The notes under the pieces: generated by a model
The model's database searches: none
What the model was told of the DNA's origin: nothing
Seen by the model: only the letters and a program-made list of their open reading frames with translations
Position numbers and translations under genes: made by a program
Shown here: positions 1 to 6,398 of the stretch, in pieces
Layout of the letters: each line of letters begins with the position of its first letter
Position numbering within the stretch: the stretch's first letter is position 1
From: JAQUGA01 sp038210985
Lineage (GTDB): Bacteria > Bacteroidota > Bacteroidia > Bacteroidales > WCHB1-69
Direction of reading: 5' to 3'
Length of the DNA: 11,551 nucleotides
Assembly (NCBI GenBank): GCA_038210985.1
Contig: JBBQWB010000094.1
Span: forward strand, 1 to 11,551

Positions 1-69
1 TTTCTTTTTTTGCCCCAGCCCTCAAGGGTGAAAGCAAATGAAAACGTACAAAATCTAATTCGGAACTCG
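1..69 (+). repeat. left arm of an inverted repeat flanking the small lipoprotein gene
   Basis: The reverse complement of this stretch matches 672-740 with about 55 of 69 positions identical; the inner part (26-69 against 672-715) matches at 39 of 44. Shared words include GCTTTCACCC and TTAGATTTTGTA. The arm reaches the window edge, so it may extend further left. The two arms enclose the small gene at 230-636. Confidence 0.75.
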
Positions 70-97
70 CTAAATTCGTTGCTGCGAAAGCCTCAAA

Positions 98-146
98 TTT
101 GACGTTTTCTTATCAAACACTGAGTTTTCTTGCAAGGACTATATAT
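98..146 (-). repeat. dispersed repeat, inverted copy at 11352-11392
   Basis: Read on the minus strand, this stretch runs ATATATAGT, then GCAAGAAAACTC, TGTTT and GTCAAAT. The same words occur in the same order on the plus strand at 11352-11392, with a gap of a few bases. It is short and AT-rich, so chance similarity contributes, but the ordered match over about 45 bp suggests a dispersed intergenic repeat. The word GTTTTCTTGC also occurs at 6096-6105. Confidence 0.45.
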
Positions 147-192
147 TGAAATAAAGAAAATGTCATAATGACTTTTATTTAGACAACAAAAT

Positions 193-200
193 TACATTTG
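193..200 (+). promoter_or_regulatory. Bacteroidota -7 promoter motif for the lipoprotein gene
   Basis: TACATTTG fits the TAnnTTTG consensus used by the Bacteroidota primary sigma factor. It lies 29 bases before the ATG at 230. I see no clear -33 TTG at the usual distance. Confidence 0.55.
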
Positions 201-229
201 TAAAATAAATCAAATTTAAAATCAAAACA

Positions 230-636
230 ATGAAAAAATTAAATTTATTTCTACTTTTGTTTATTATGTGCATTTTTATTTTTCTTGCAATAATAGTCCA
301 AAAGAAGAAGTCACGGAACCCCAAGAAAACCAAACAATTAACAACACTAACACTGTTAATAAGCCACTATCCGACACCATAAAAGCTAAGGAAATTAAAC
401 CTGATAGCAAAAATCTTAAAAAAGATTTAGATGATAATCAAGAAAAGTTGAATGTAATGATTGAAAAATTAGATAAAAAAAAACCTACTGAAGACGGACT
501 TTTTTACGATAATATCATCAAAAAATTCAAATTTTATAAAACGGATAAAGAATTTAAAGCATTTGTTGACGAATTGCTAGGACTTGGCTATGTAATTAAA
601 CAGGAAGAAGGTGCATATTTTCTTTATGTGAAATAG
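230..636 (+). CDS. small predicted lipoprotein, signal peptide frameshifted
   Basis: I do not recognise a family. The readable frame runs from GTG at 268 to the stop at 634-636. It encodes a hydrophilic, Lys/Glu/Asn-rich protein with a low-complexity front, a probable helical stretch (LKKDLDDNQEKLNVMIEKL) and a compact tail ending in YFLYVK. The residues FSCNNS near its start look like a Bacteroidota lipobox with the acylated Cys. A normal signal peptide start, MKKLNLFLLLFI, begins at ATG 230 but in another frame. Adding one T to either five-T run (273-277 or 279-283) joins the two into a standard lipoprotein precursor of about 135 residues. The gene is therefore either broken by one missing base, carries a sequencing error, or starts at GTG 268 without export. 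A TAnnTTTG promoter box sits at 193-200, consistent with the ATG 230 start. It would be anchored in the inner or outer membrane facing the periplasm; its function is unknown. Confidence 0.6.
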
Positions 637-671
637 CAACTCCTAAAGAGACATTTTGGAAAATTTCCATA

Positions 672-740
672 AGAGTTCCGATTTAGATTTTGTAAGTTTT
701 AATTAGCTTTCACCCTCAAAGTTTGGGACAAAGAAGGCAA
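672..740 (-). repeat. right arm of the inverted repeat flanking the small lipoprotein gene
   Basis: This is the partner of 1-69 in opposite orientation, at about 80% identity. It starts 35 bases after the lipoprotein stop codon and ends about 90 bases before the end of the ThiS-like gene. The rest of 637-828 shows no gene. Confidence 0.75.
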
Positions 741-828
741 TAAAGATTAACAAAATCTTTATCGGAATAACGAAGAAAATTTTCAAAAATAACGCTGTTA
801 TCGGACTTTATGGGTGGACACTATTTAA

Positions 829-1032
829 TCAACCTCCATGAAATAAATGTATAATCTCCACATTGTCGCCATCGTTGACAATCATCTTATCATAATTTTC
901 GTGCTTAAACAACACCGAATTTATTTTGATGATTAAATCGTGATGTGAATATTTTTTGATTTTTAATATCCCAGCTATTGTAAGCTGCTCTGCATCAAAA
1001 ACTTCAGTATTGTGATTTAGTGTAATAATCAT
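829..1032 (-). CDS. thiS: ThiS/MoaD-like sulfur carrier protein
   Basis: This is a 67-residue beta-grasp protein of typical ThiS length, ending in HLFHGG. In this family the C-terminal Gly-Gly is adenylated by an E1-like enzyme and turned into a thiocarboxylate that donates sulfur, either to the thiazole of thiamine (ThiS) or to the dithiolene of molybdopterin (MoaD). The segment before the tail, NDGDNVEIIHLF, matches the usual DGDxVEIIxxxxGG end. The gene follows the ThiF-like gene on the same strand with an 11-base gap, so the two are very likely cotranscribed. No thiG, thiH, thiC or thiE lies beside it, so the thiamine assignment rests on similarity only. A role with the nearby AOR-type enzyme's pterin cofactor is an alternative. 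Confidence 0.82.
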   Translation of the reverse strand: MIITLNHNTEVFDAEQLTIAGILKIKKYSHHDLIIKINSVLFKHENYDKMIVNDGDNVEIIHLFHGG

Positions 1033-1043
1033 ATCTTGAAAAA

Positions 1044-1628
1044 CTATTTTTTTAATAAAACAGAAAGTGTTTCATTTGCCATCATGTTTGCAACCATGCC
1101 AACACGAGGAGCCAATGGCGGATTTTTATCCGAAACAGTACTATGCATGTCGCCACAAATAATCAGCTTGTCGGAATAAAAAGGTTTTATGGTTTCGCTC
1201 TCGCCCCAGCCAGCCATGCCATTACCCGAAATAATAAATGCATTAGGAATGTTACTTAAAACGGTCTCAATAATCATCTTCTTCATTGTTACGCAGTCAA
1301 ATGCTTCTACTATTACGTCACAATCCGAAAACAGGTTTATGATGTCCGATGAGTCTAATTTTATATTGCGGGCTTCCACATCAGCTAATGGATTGATTTT
1401 TAAAATATTATCCTTTAATGCGGTAGATTTTAGAAAACCAATTTGATTGTAAAAAAAGTATTGACGGTTTAAGTTCGACTCCTCCACTAAGTCAAAATCA
1501 GCAATAAGTAATTTGCCAACTCCAACTCGTGCCAATGCCACTGCACAATTAGAGCCCAGGCCTCCACAGCCAGCAATGCCCACTTTTTTAGTTTTCAAAA
1601 TCTCTTTTATCTCGTCAAATGTCATCAT
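1044..1628 (-). CDS. thiF: ThiF-family E1-like adenylyltransferase (short form)
   Basis: This 194-residue E1-like enzyme activates the C-terminal glycine of a ThiS/MoaD sulfur carrier with ATP. The nucleotide-binding loop GCGGLGSN is at residues 20-27. DFD (44-46) and NLNRQ (52-56), which form the adenylation site, follow, and Asp111 sits in the VEAFD segment. The LAPRVGMVANMMANE end (172-186) is typical of the short ThiF group often called family 2. The zinc-binding CxxC pairs of long MoeB/ThiF proteins are absent, as is usual for that group. The first of two adjacent ATGs is only 4 bases after a TACTTTTG promoter box, so the mRNA may be nearly leaderless. It is the first gene of a unit with the ThiS-like gene. 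The substrate pathway (thiamine or pterin) cannot be settled from this window. Confidence 0.85.
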   Translation of the reverse strand: MMTFDEIKEILKTKKVGIAGCGGLGSNCAVALARVGVGKLLIADFDLVEESNLNRQYFFYNQIGFLKSTALKDNILKINPLADVEARNIKLDSSDIINLFSDCDVIVEAFDCVTMKKMIIETVLSNIPNAFIISGNGMAGWGESETIKPFYSDKLIICGDMHSTVSDKNPPLAPRVGMVANMMANETLSVLLKK

Positions 1629-1632
1629 AGTG

Positions 1633-1640
1633 CAAAAGTA
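1633..1640 (-). promoter_or_regulatory. Bacteroidota -7 promoter motif for thiF-thiS
   Basis: On the minus strand this reads TACTTTTG, a TAnnTTTG match. Only CACT separates it from the first ATG of thiF. If transcription starts a few bases after the box, as is usual, the transcript begins at or just next to the start codon. Confidence 0.6.
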
Positions 1641-1811
1641 AAATAAACATTGACATTATAACATTCTTCAAATTAAAATTGAGTTTTTCCAGCGAGGAAT
1701 AATCAATAATAAGTTTAGCAAATAACATTCAACACCTGGGCAAAAATCAACAAATAGCTATTCAATTATCAATTTTTTGACTGTTTTACATTTAAAATCA
1801 TTAAAACAGAT

Positions 1812-1825
1812 AAAGTATATTCCCT
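1812..1825 (+). repeat. 14-bp target-site duplication, left copy
   Basis: AAAGTATATTCCCT is repeated exactly at 2756-2769, directly next to the other end of the 930-bp insertion. The flanking bases differ on both sides, so the duplication is exactly 14 bp. It lies in the GIYF codons of the sorting domain. Confidence 0.8.
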
Positions 1826-2755
1826 CCTGACTTCGACTCTAGGACACCCTAATTGAAATGGAAATTACTTATTTTTCTGATACTTTTTTTCTTGTTTAAT
1901 CAAAATTAATCGAGCAGAAAAATTAAAAAATCAAACTGCTTGATTTAGCTAAACTTAGACATAAATTTACAATTTGCAATTTTCCAATAATATTTTATCC
2001 TACGCCTTCAAGCCAGGCAGGCTATTACTTTTTTATTCGTGCAATGTTTTTTATTCGCTGCTCGGTTGGGCTCAAAAAAGTAATCAAAAAAAGCTTCCGC
2101 TGTCGTAAATATTCTAAAAATCAACTCATTTTGGCTAAAATCAGTAAACTCCTCTATTGTCGGAGTTGAATTGTAGGAGACTTTAAGCGAACTTCAATTT
2201 TTACTCCGATTTATACCGATTGGATAGCTGTTTAGTTATAATGAAGCATTGAAATTAGAACTATTACAGATATCGCATCTGTACTTTTAGTCAAAAAAGT
2301 TTTCAGTTTAGCTTCTTTTACTTTTTTGCCTAACGTCGTCAAACAATACAGATTTTTACGCCAAAATTCATCGATTTTTTTATCGAATATTTACTCAAGG
2401 CGGTTATATAAGGTATCCGCCCTGCGGTCGGATTATCTGTTTGATATGCTATCGCGGTAAAAATAATACAGTTTAAAAGTTTGGTTTTTAGTTTTTCAAA
2501 TTACGACGCCGTAGGTGTCGAATATTAATAGCTTGCAATGCGGGTTTATTATGTTTAATTGAAAAATGATTTTGGCGAAAAATTTGCTTTGATGTTTGCA
2601 AATTTTATGACAAAATCCAATCTTATAGAAACAAATCTTTCGTAAATTTTGGATGAAATTGTGCCACCGAGACACCCGAAAATGGAGCCAAGTAGCTGTA
2701 TGTGTCTAGTTTTTAGATTATTGTAAAATGTGTTTTAAAAAGTGTCAAAGTCAGG
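1826..2755. mobile_element. 930-bp non-autonomous or decayed insertion element
   Basis: The left end reads CCTGACTTCGACTCT. The right end, read inward on the other strand, is CCTGACTTTGACACT, matching at 13 of 15 positions, so these are short terminal inverted repeats. The element is bounded by a perfect 14-bp direct repeat and interrupts the sorting-domain gene exactly at that repeat. No open frame of useful length lies inside, so it has no recognisable transposase and would need one in trans, or it is a decayed insertion sequence. It contains a copy of the repeat also found at 11197-11305 and a short hairpin at 2265-2283 (TACAGAT and ATCTGTA around 5 bases). I cannot assign it to an IS family. 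The direct-repeat length is long but within what some IS4-type elements are known to make. Confidence 0.75.
2407..2531 (+). repeat. dispersed repeat with hairpin, copy A
   Basis: The last 62 bp (2470-2531) are identical to 11244-11305, and the preceding part matches 11197-11243 apart from about 17 extra bases here. The core contains a hairpin, CGACGCC GTA GGTGTCG (2504-2520), with one G-U pair. This copy lies inside the 930-bp insertion element. Confidence 0.85.
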
Positions 2756-2769
2756 AAAGTATATTCCCT
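2756..2769 (+). repeat. 14-bp target-site duplication, right copy
   Basis: This is an exact copy of 1812-1825, immediately outside the right terminal inverted repeat of the insertion. Confidence 0.8.
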
Positions 2770-2974
2770 TAGGAAAATAGCTTAAATCGTACGATTTTGA
2801 TTGTTCGGATTTTATTGCCGAAAATAGTTTTTGTCCTATTGCATCAATTATTTCAATTTTAACCTCCAAATTATTTGATTTCTTAATTTGGAATACTCCA
2901 TTATTAGGATTTGGAGAAATTGAAAAATCAGTAATTGAATTAAAATAATTGGAAACAGGTGTGGGATTATTGTG

Positions 2975-3000
2975 CTGACTCCGCACTTTTTATCAAATAC
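2975..3000 (+). repeat. isolated copy of the insertion-element end
   Basis: CTGACTCCGCACTTTTT resembles the right end of the 930-bp element read inward (CTGACTTTGACACTTTTT), at about 15 of 18 positions with one gap. It lies exactly where the sorting-domain reading frame loses its upstream part, which suggests a second insertion or deletion event. The stretch 3001-3202 up to the AOR promoter shows no gene, and I found no matching opposite end there. Confidence 0.45.
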
Positions 3001-3202
3001 AAAATTTATATATAAAAATAAGTAAATATTTTTATATTAAAATTGATTTTTACAGATTTATTTTAAAAAGTTCGAGTTGCACGATTATGCAATTCATGTA
3101 ATTGAACTTCAATACATAATGATTTCTATTTAGAATTATTCTAATTTTGAGCAAATAATCCATTTTCAAAAATTTACGTCGAAGAATCTAGTAAAACTTA
3201 AT

Positions 3203-3210
3203 TATATTTG
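3203..3210 (+). promoter_or_regulatory. Bacteroidota -7 promoter motif for the AOR gene
   Basis: TATATTTG fits TAnnTTTG and lies 44 bases before the ATG, giving a leader of roughly 40 nt. There is no Shine-Dalgarno sequence before the start (CAATTAAT precedes ATG), as is usual in this phylum. Confidence 0.55.
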
Positions 3211-3254
3211 TCCGTAATTTCAAGAAAAAAAATCAAAACTAAAATACAATTAAT

Positions 3255-5414
3255 ATGAGCGTGATCGACTTAAAAAAGAAACAAAAACTTATCCATGAGT
3301 GGTCATACAATTGGCATCCAATTGTTAAAGGATACAATGACCGTACATTATATATTAACGTGGGTAGTGGCGAAATTAAAGAAAAGCCAGTGGATAAATT
3401 CATGAAAGAAACGTTTATTGGTGGCAAAGGTTTTGGCTTACGTTTATTGTGGGATGCTACTACACCTACAACGAAATGGAACGATGCAGAAAATGAAATT
3501 ATTATTGCATCTGGTCCTATTGGCGGAATTACCCAATATTCTGGTGCTGGAAAATCGTTATTGGTTTCCATTTCGCCACAAACGGATTCTATCATGGATT
3601 CAAATGTGGGTGGATATTTTGGCCCATTTTTGAAATTTGCTGGTTTTGATGCTCTTGAACTTCAAGGAAAGGCAGACAAAGACATAATCATTTTTATAGA
3701 TGCTGTGAATCATAAGATTGAAATAATGGAAGACCCAGGTTTCTCTGTCGATTCTCACATTATGGGCGAGGAGTTGACTGAGTATTATGCAGAAGATGAA
3801 AAAGATTGCAAAAATATTGGAATCGTTTCCGCTGGTGCAGGTGCCGAAAATTCGTTAATTGGAATGATTAACTTTACTTTCTGGGACAACAAACGTAAAC
3901 AAATTCGTCTGAAACAAGCAGGTCGTGGTGGTATTGGAACGGTAATGCGTGACAAGAAAATCAAAGCAATTGTTTGTAAAATTGCTGGTGTTAAAGGCAA
4001 TGCGAACAATGTTGCTGACATGGAAATTATTCAGGAAAGAGGCCGCCGTTACACTAAAGAGATGGTGGAATTGGACGACAGCCAAAATCAAATGAGAAAA
4101 AAAGGAACGGCTAACATTGTGAACGTGATGAGCGATTACGATTTGTTGCCTACCCACAATTTCAAATATGGCACGCACAAAGATGCTTACAAAATTCATA
4201 GCGATTTGTTGAGAGACAAACACTTTACACAAGGACTGAATGATGGTTGCTGGATTGGTTGTGCAATGCAATGTGCCAAAGGAGTGGATGATTTTCAACC
4301 TAAAACAGGTCCGTACAAAGGTCACAAAGTGATTGTAGAAGGCCCTGAGTATGAAACTGCTGCTGGTTTGGGTTCAAACATCGGTATTTTTGATTACGAT
4401 GCCATTATCGAAGCCAACTTCTATTGCGATACTTATGGAATTTGCACCATCACTTGGGGAACTATTGTTGCATTTATTATGGAATGTTACGAAAATGGAA
4501 TTATCAATAAAGAAATTACGGGTGGCTTAGATCTTCATTTTGGAAATGTGGAAGATTCTCTTGAATTAATGCACCAACTTGCACGTGGCGAAGGCTTCGG
4601 AAAAATTGCTGGAATGGGCGTGCGTAAAATGAAAGAAATTTTTGCAAAAGAATATGGTGCAGATCCAAAATTTCTTCAAGATATTGGCATGGAAAATAAA
4701 GGATTGGAATATTCTCAATACGTTTCCAAAGAATCATTGGCTCAACAAGGTGGTTATGCAATGACCAATAAAGGTCCTCAGCATGACGAAGCTTGGTTAA
4801 TTTTTATGGACATGGTGAATAACCAAATTCCAACATTCGAAGATAAAGCAGAAGCTTTACACTATTTTCCAATGTTTAGAACTTGGTTTGGATTGATGGG
4901 ACTTTGCAAAATTGTTTGGAACGACGTGAGTCCTGCAAACAACAAACAAACGGATGAACCTGCAAAAATTCCAGAACATGTGGACAATTATGTAAATGTA
5001 TATCGTGGAGTTACTGGAGATATGACTTTTGATAAACATGCCCTGGTTCGCATGTCGGAAAAAGTGTATAACTTCCAACGAATTTTCAATATCCGTCGAG
5101 GATTTGGACTTCGTAAACACGATGCTCAACCATACCGCGCTGCGGGTCCTGTAACTGTGGAAGAATACGAATCAAGAGCAGAGCGTTACGACAAACAAAT
5201 GAAGGAAATTATCGGCGTAAACCCTGAAGGATTATCTACCTTAGAAAAAATAAAAATCACTCGTACTTATCGCGAAGATCAATACGAACAACTTTTAGAT
5301 GCAGTTTATCAACGTCGTGGGTGGAATAAAAATGGCGTTCCAACCCTCGAACATTTAAAAAACATAGGAATGGATCTTCCTGAATTGATTGAAGTGGTAA
5401 CTCCGCTGCAATAA
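3255..5414 (+). CDS. aldehyde:ferredoxin oxidoreductase family tungsten/molybdenum enzyme
   Basis: This is a 719-residue AOR-family protein, longer than archaeal AOR (about 605) and near the larger bacterial members. The N-terminal domain starts around residue 30 (LYINVGSGE, FIGGKGFGLRLLWD, GPIGG, GGYFGPFLKFAGFDAL, GRGGIGTVMRDKKIKAI). GPEYET is at 363-368. The family binds a W- or Mo-bis-pterin cofactor and one 4Fe-4S cluster and typically oxidises aldehydes to acids using ferredoxin. Likely cluster ligands are Cys332, Cys336, Cys340 and Cys551, but the spacing is C-x3-C-x3-C rather than the classical C-x2-C-x3-C. In the two pterin-contact motifs, DxxGxD appears as D392-TYGI-C397, and DxxGLC appears as G546-LMGL-C551. 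The substrate is therefore uncertain; it could be a divergent AOR or another branch such as YdhV-like proteins. It is a single-gene transcript with its own terminator. No signal peptide is seen, so it is probably cytoplasmic. Confidence 0.9.
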   Translation: MSVIDLKKKQKLIHEWSYNWHPIVKGYNDRTLYINVGSGEIKEKPVDKFMKETFIGGKGFGLRLLWDATTPTTKWNDAENEIIIASGPIGGITQYSGAGKSLLVSISPQTDSIMDSNVGGYFGPFLKFAGFDALELQGKADKDIIIFIDAVNHKIEIMEDPGFSVDSHIMGEELTEYYAEDEKDCKNIGIVSAGAGAENSLIGMINFTFWDNKRKQIRLKQAGRGGIGTVMRDKKIKAIVCKIAGVKGNANNVADMEIIQERGRRYTKEMVELDDSQNQMRKKGTANIVNVMSDYDLLPTHNFKYGTHKDAYKIHSDLLRDKHFTQGLNDGCWIGCAMQCAKGVDDFQPKTGPYKGHKVIVEGPEYETAAGLGSNIGIFDYDAIIEANFYCDTYGICTITWGTIVAFIMECYENGIINKEITGGLDLHFGNVEDSLELMHQLARGEGFGKIAGMGVRKMKEIFAKEYGADPKFLQDIGMENKGLEYSQYVSKESLAQQGGYAMTNKGPQHDEAWLIFMDMVNNQIPTFEDKAEALHYFPMFRTWFGLMGLCKIVWNDVSPANNKQTDEPAKIPEHVDNYVNVYRGVTGDMTFDKHALVRMSEKVYNFQRIFNIRRGFGLRKHDAQPYRAAGPVTVEEYESRAERYDKQMKEIIGVNPEGLSTLEKIKITRTYREDQYEQLLDAVYQRRGWNKNGVPTLEHLKNIGMDLPELIEVVTPLQ

Positions 5415-5432
5415 ATAGATAAGTTTTAATAT

Positions 5433-5464
5433 AAAAAAAAGCTACCTAAGGGTGGCTTTTTTTT
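5433..5464 (+). terminator. intrinsic terminator of the AOR gene
   Basis: A run of A is followed by the stem AGCTACC, loop TAAG, stem GGTGGCT (one G-U pair), then eight T. It lies 18 bases after the AOR stop codon. The A run makes it potentially active on both strands. Confidence 0.85.
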
Positions 5465-5483
5465 GTGTTATTATGAGCTCCTC

Positions 5484-5500
5484 TCTGACTTCGACATTAA
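5484..5500 (+). repeat. isolated copy of the insertion-element end
   Basis: CTGACTTCGAC here equals the left end of the 930-bp element (1827-1837). I found no inverted partner and no target duplication, so this may be a relic or a shared dispersed motif. Confidence 0.35.
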
Positions 5501-5973
5501 TGAAATCCTATATAATTTTCACCAATCAACTAACCAAAGTTCTAATCAAAAATAGCCTGAAAAATATTTTGTTTTTGATTCCATTTCGCTCCATTATCAA
5601 TGATGTGATTCTTTAACAAATTTACAAACAAATATTTATTTTAAATTTATTCAATAACTCGGATTGCTCGGATTTGCAATCCGAGCTTAATTGTAAACCA
5701 AGCAATTTTTTGTTTGTTCGGATTGCAAACAAACAAGCTCTGTTTTTATTGTAACAGATTCCACTTCGTTACATTACCAATTATAAAACCATGTTTATAT
5801 TTGATTGTAAGATTGATTTGTCAAACAATTTCTGAAATATTTTTGGAATTCCAAAAGCAGTAGCAATAAGACATCCGTATAAGAATCTTACAAGTTATTG
5901 CGTCGATGTTAATTTCCTACGGATAAATTTTTCAGTTGTTTTTATTTCTTTTTATTAATTAGTGCTTGTAAGA

Positions 5974-6107
5974 AATCGTTCCATGTTATCAAAATCACTA
6001 ATTTAATCATTTATACAAGCAAAAACACTCCTTTTTATACATAGATTCAACTCGAAAAACAACATGTAAACAACTAATATTCAAATTTTTAAATAGTTTT
6101 CTTGCAG
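5974..6107 (+). repeat. 134-bp dispersed direct repeat, copy A
   Basis: This stretch matches 10979-11111 in the same orientation. Over the first 115 or so bases only about eight differ; after that the match becomes looser but ends in the shared word GTTTTCTTG. Shared blocks include ATGTTATCAAAATCACT and CACTCCTTTTTATA. No open frame is conserved. It lies upstream of corA, while the other copy lies downstream of metG. Confidence 0.85.
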
Positions 6108-6145
6108 ATACTAATTAAAGTCCTAACGGACTATAAAGTAATACT

Positions 6146-6192
6146 AATACTTATTTCAAATTAGTCCAACGGATAATTTGAAATTTAGTATT
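6146..6192. repeat. long AT-rich hairpin
   Basis: AATACTTATTTCAAATTA pairs with TAATTTGAAATTTAGTATT around a loop GTCCAACGGA that can itself pair (TCC with GGA). There is one bulge and about 17 paired bases. A similar word, TCCTAACGGA, occurs just upstream at 6121. There is no T tract, so this is probably not a terminator. Confidence 0.6.
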
Positions 6193-6365
6193 GGCATGTC
6201 CTCGCAAAGCGGGATTTATGCTCGATGCGTAATGTAAATTATTGAATTAAATTTGTTATAATTGAACTAAAGCATATTAGCATAAGATATAATTGTCCCT
6301 AGGACATTAATATTAACTGGTATTACTGCTTATTTTTCCTAATCCTTAAATCCGAAAAATTCATT

Positions 6366-6373
6366 TACTTTTG
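6366..6373 (+). promoter_or_regulatory. Bacteroidota -7 promoter motif for corA
   Basis: TACTTTTG, followed by CACC, lies 25 bases before the ATG of corA. The same TTTGCACC context occurs before metG. Confidence 0.6.
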
Positions 6374-6398
6374 CACCTATCTGTTATCCAAAAAGCAC

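Larger units (their letters stand above)
1758..2974 (-). pseudogene. T9SS type A C-terminal sorting domain, truncated and split by an insertion
   Basis: On the minus strand, 2974-2756 encodes the front of a type IX secretion sorting domain: SISPNPNNG, then KIEIIDAIGQ, then YFPKGIYF. The frame then runs into unrelated bases and a stop. The missing end is found at 1825-1758, in the order GIYF, ICFNDFKCK, TVKKLIIE, stop. Both pieces contain the same 14 bp coding for the GIYF region. Deleting one copy plus the 930 bp between them gives a continuous sorting domain of normal length. This domain normally directs secretion through the outer membrane and cell-surface attachment. The upstream cargo part of the gene is missing: just before residue NNPTP the frame meets stops and an unrelated sequence. 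The gene is a dead remnant, so what it secreted is unknown. Confidence 0.85.
5465..6365. other. non-coding region rich in hairpins and repeats
   Basis: No credible gene is visible between the AOR terminator and the corA promoter. The stretch holds an insertion-end-like motif (5484-5500) and several separate hairpins. These are GCTCGGATT TGC AATCCGAGC at 5666-5686, TTTGTTTG with CAAACAAA at 5709-5733, and TGTAAC with GTTACA near 5751-5774. A dispersed repeat follows at 5974-6107, and a long AT-rich hairpin lies at 6146-6192. The hairpins lack T tracts and do not look like terminators. Confidence 0.7.

Noticed and set aside
1189..1446. An 85-codon plus-strand frame inside thiF
   Set aside because: It lies antisense within a gene with intact E1-enzyme motifs and shows no family features.
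2319..2415. A possible integron attC-like site (GCCTAAC near 2329 and GGTTATATAAGG near 2402)
   Set aside because: The first word fits an R'' core, but the second does not fit the complementary GTTRRRY core, and no integrase or cassette gene is present.
1826..2755. A transposase gene inside the inserted element
   Set aside because: I could find no continuous reading frame of useful length on either strand and no recognisable catalytic motif.
3239..5129. Long open frames on the minus strand and in other plus frames across the AOR gene
   Set aside because: They overlap a clearly conserved AOR-family protein, have no recognisable domains and no promoter of their own, so they are shadows of that gene.
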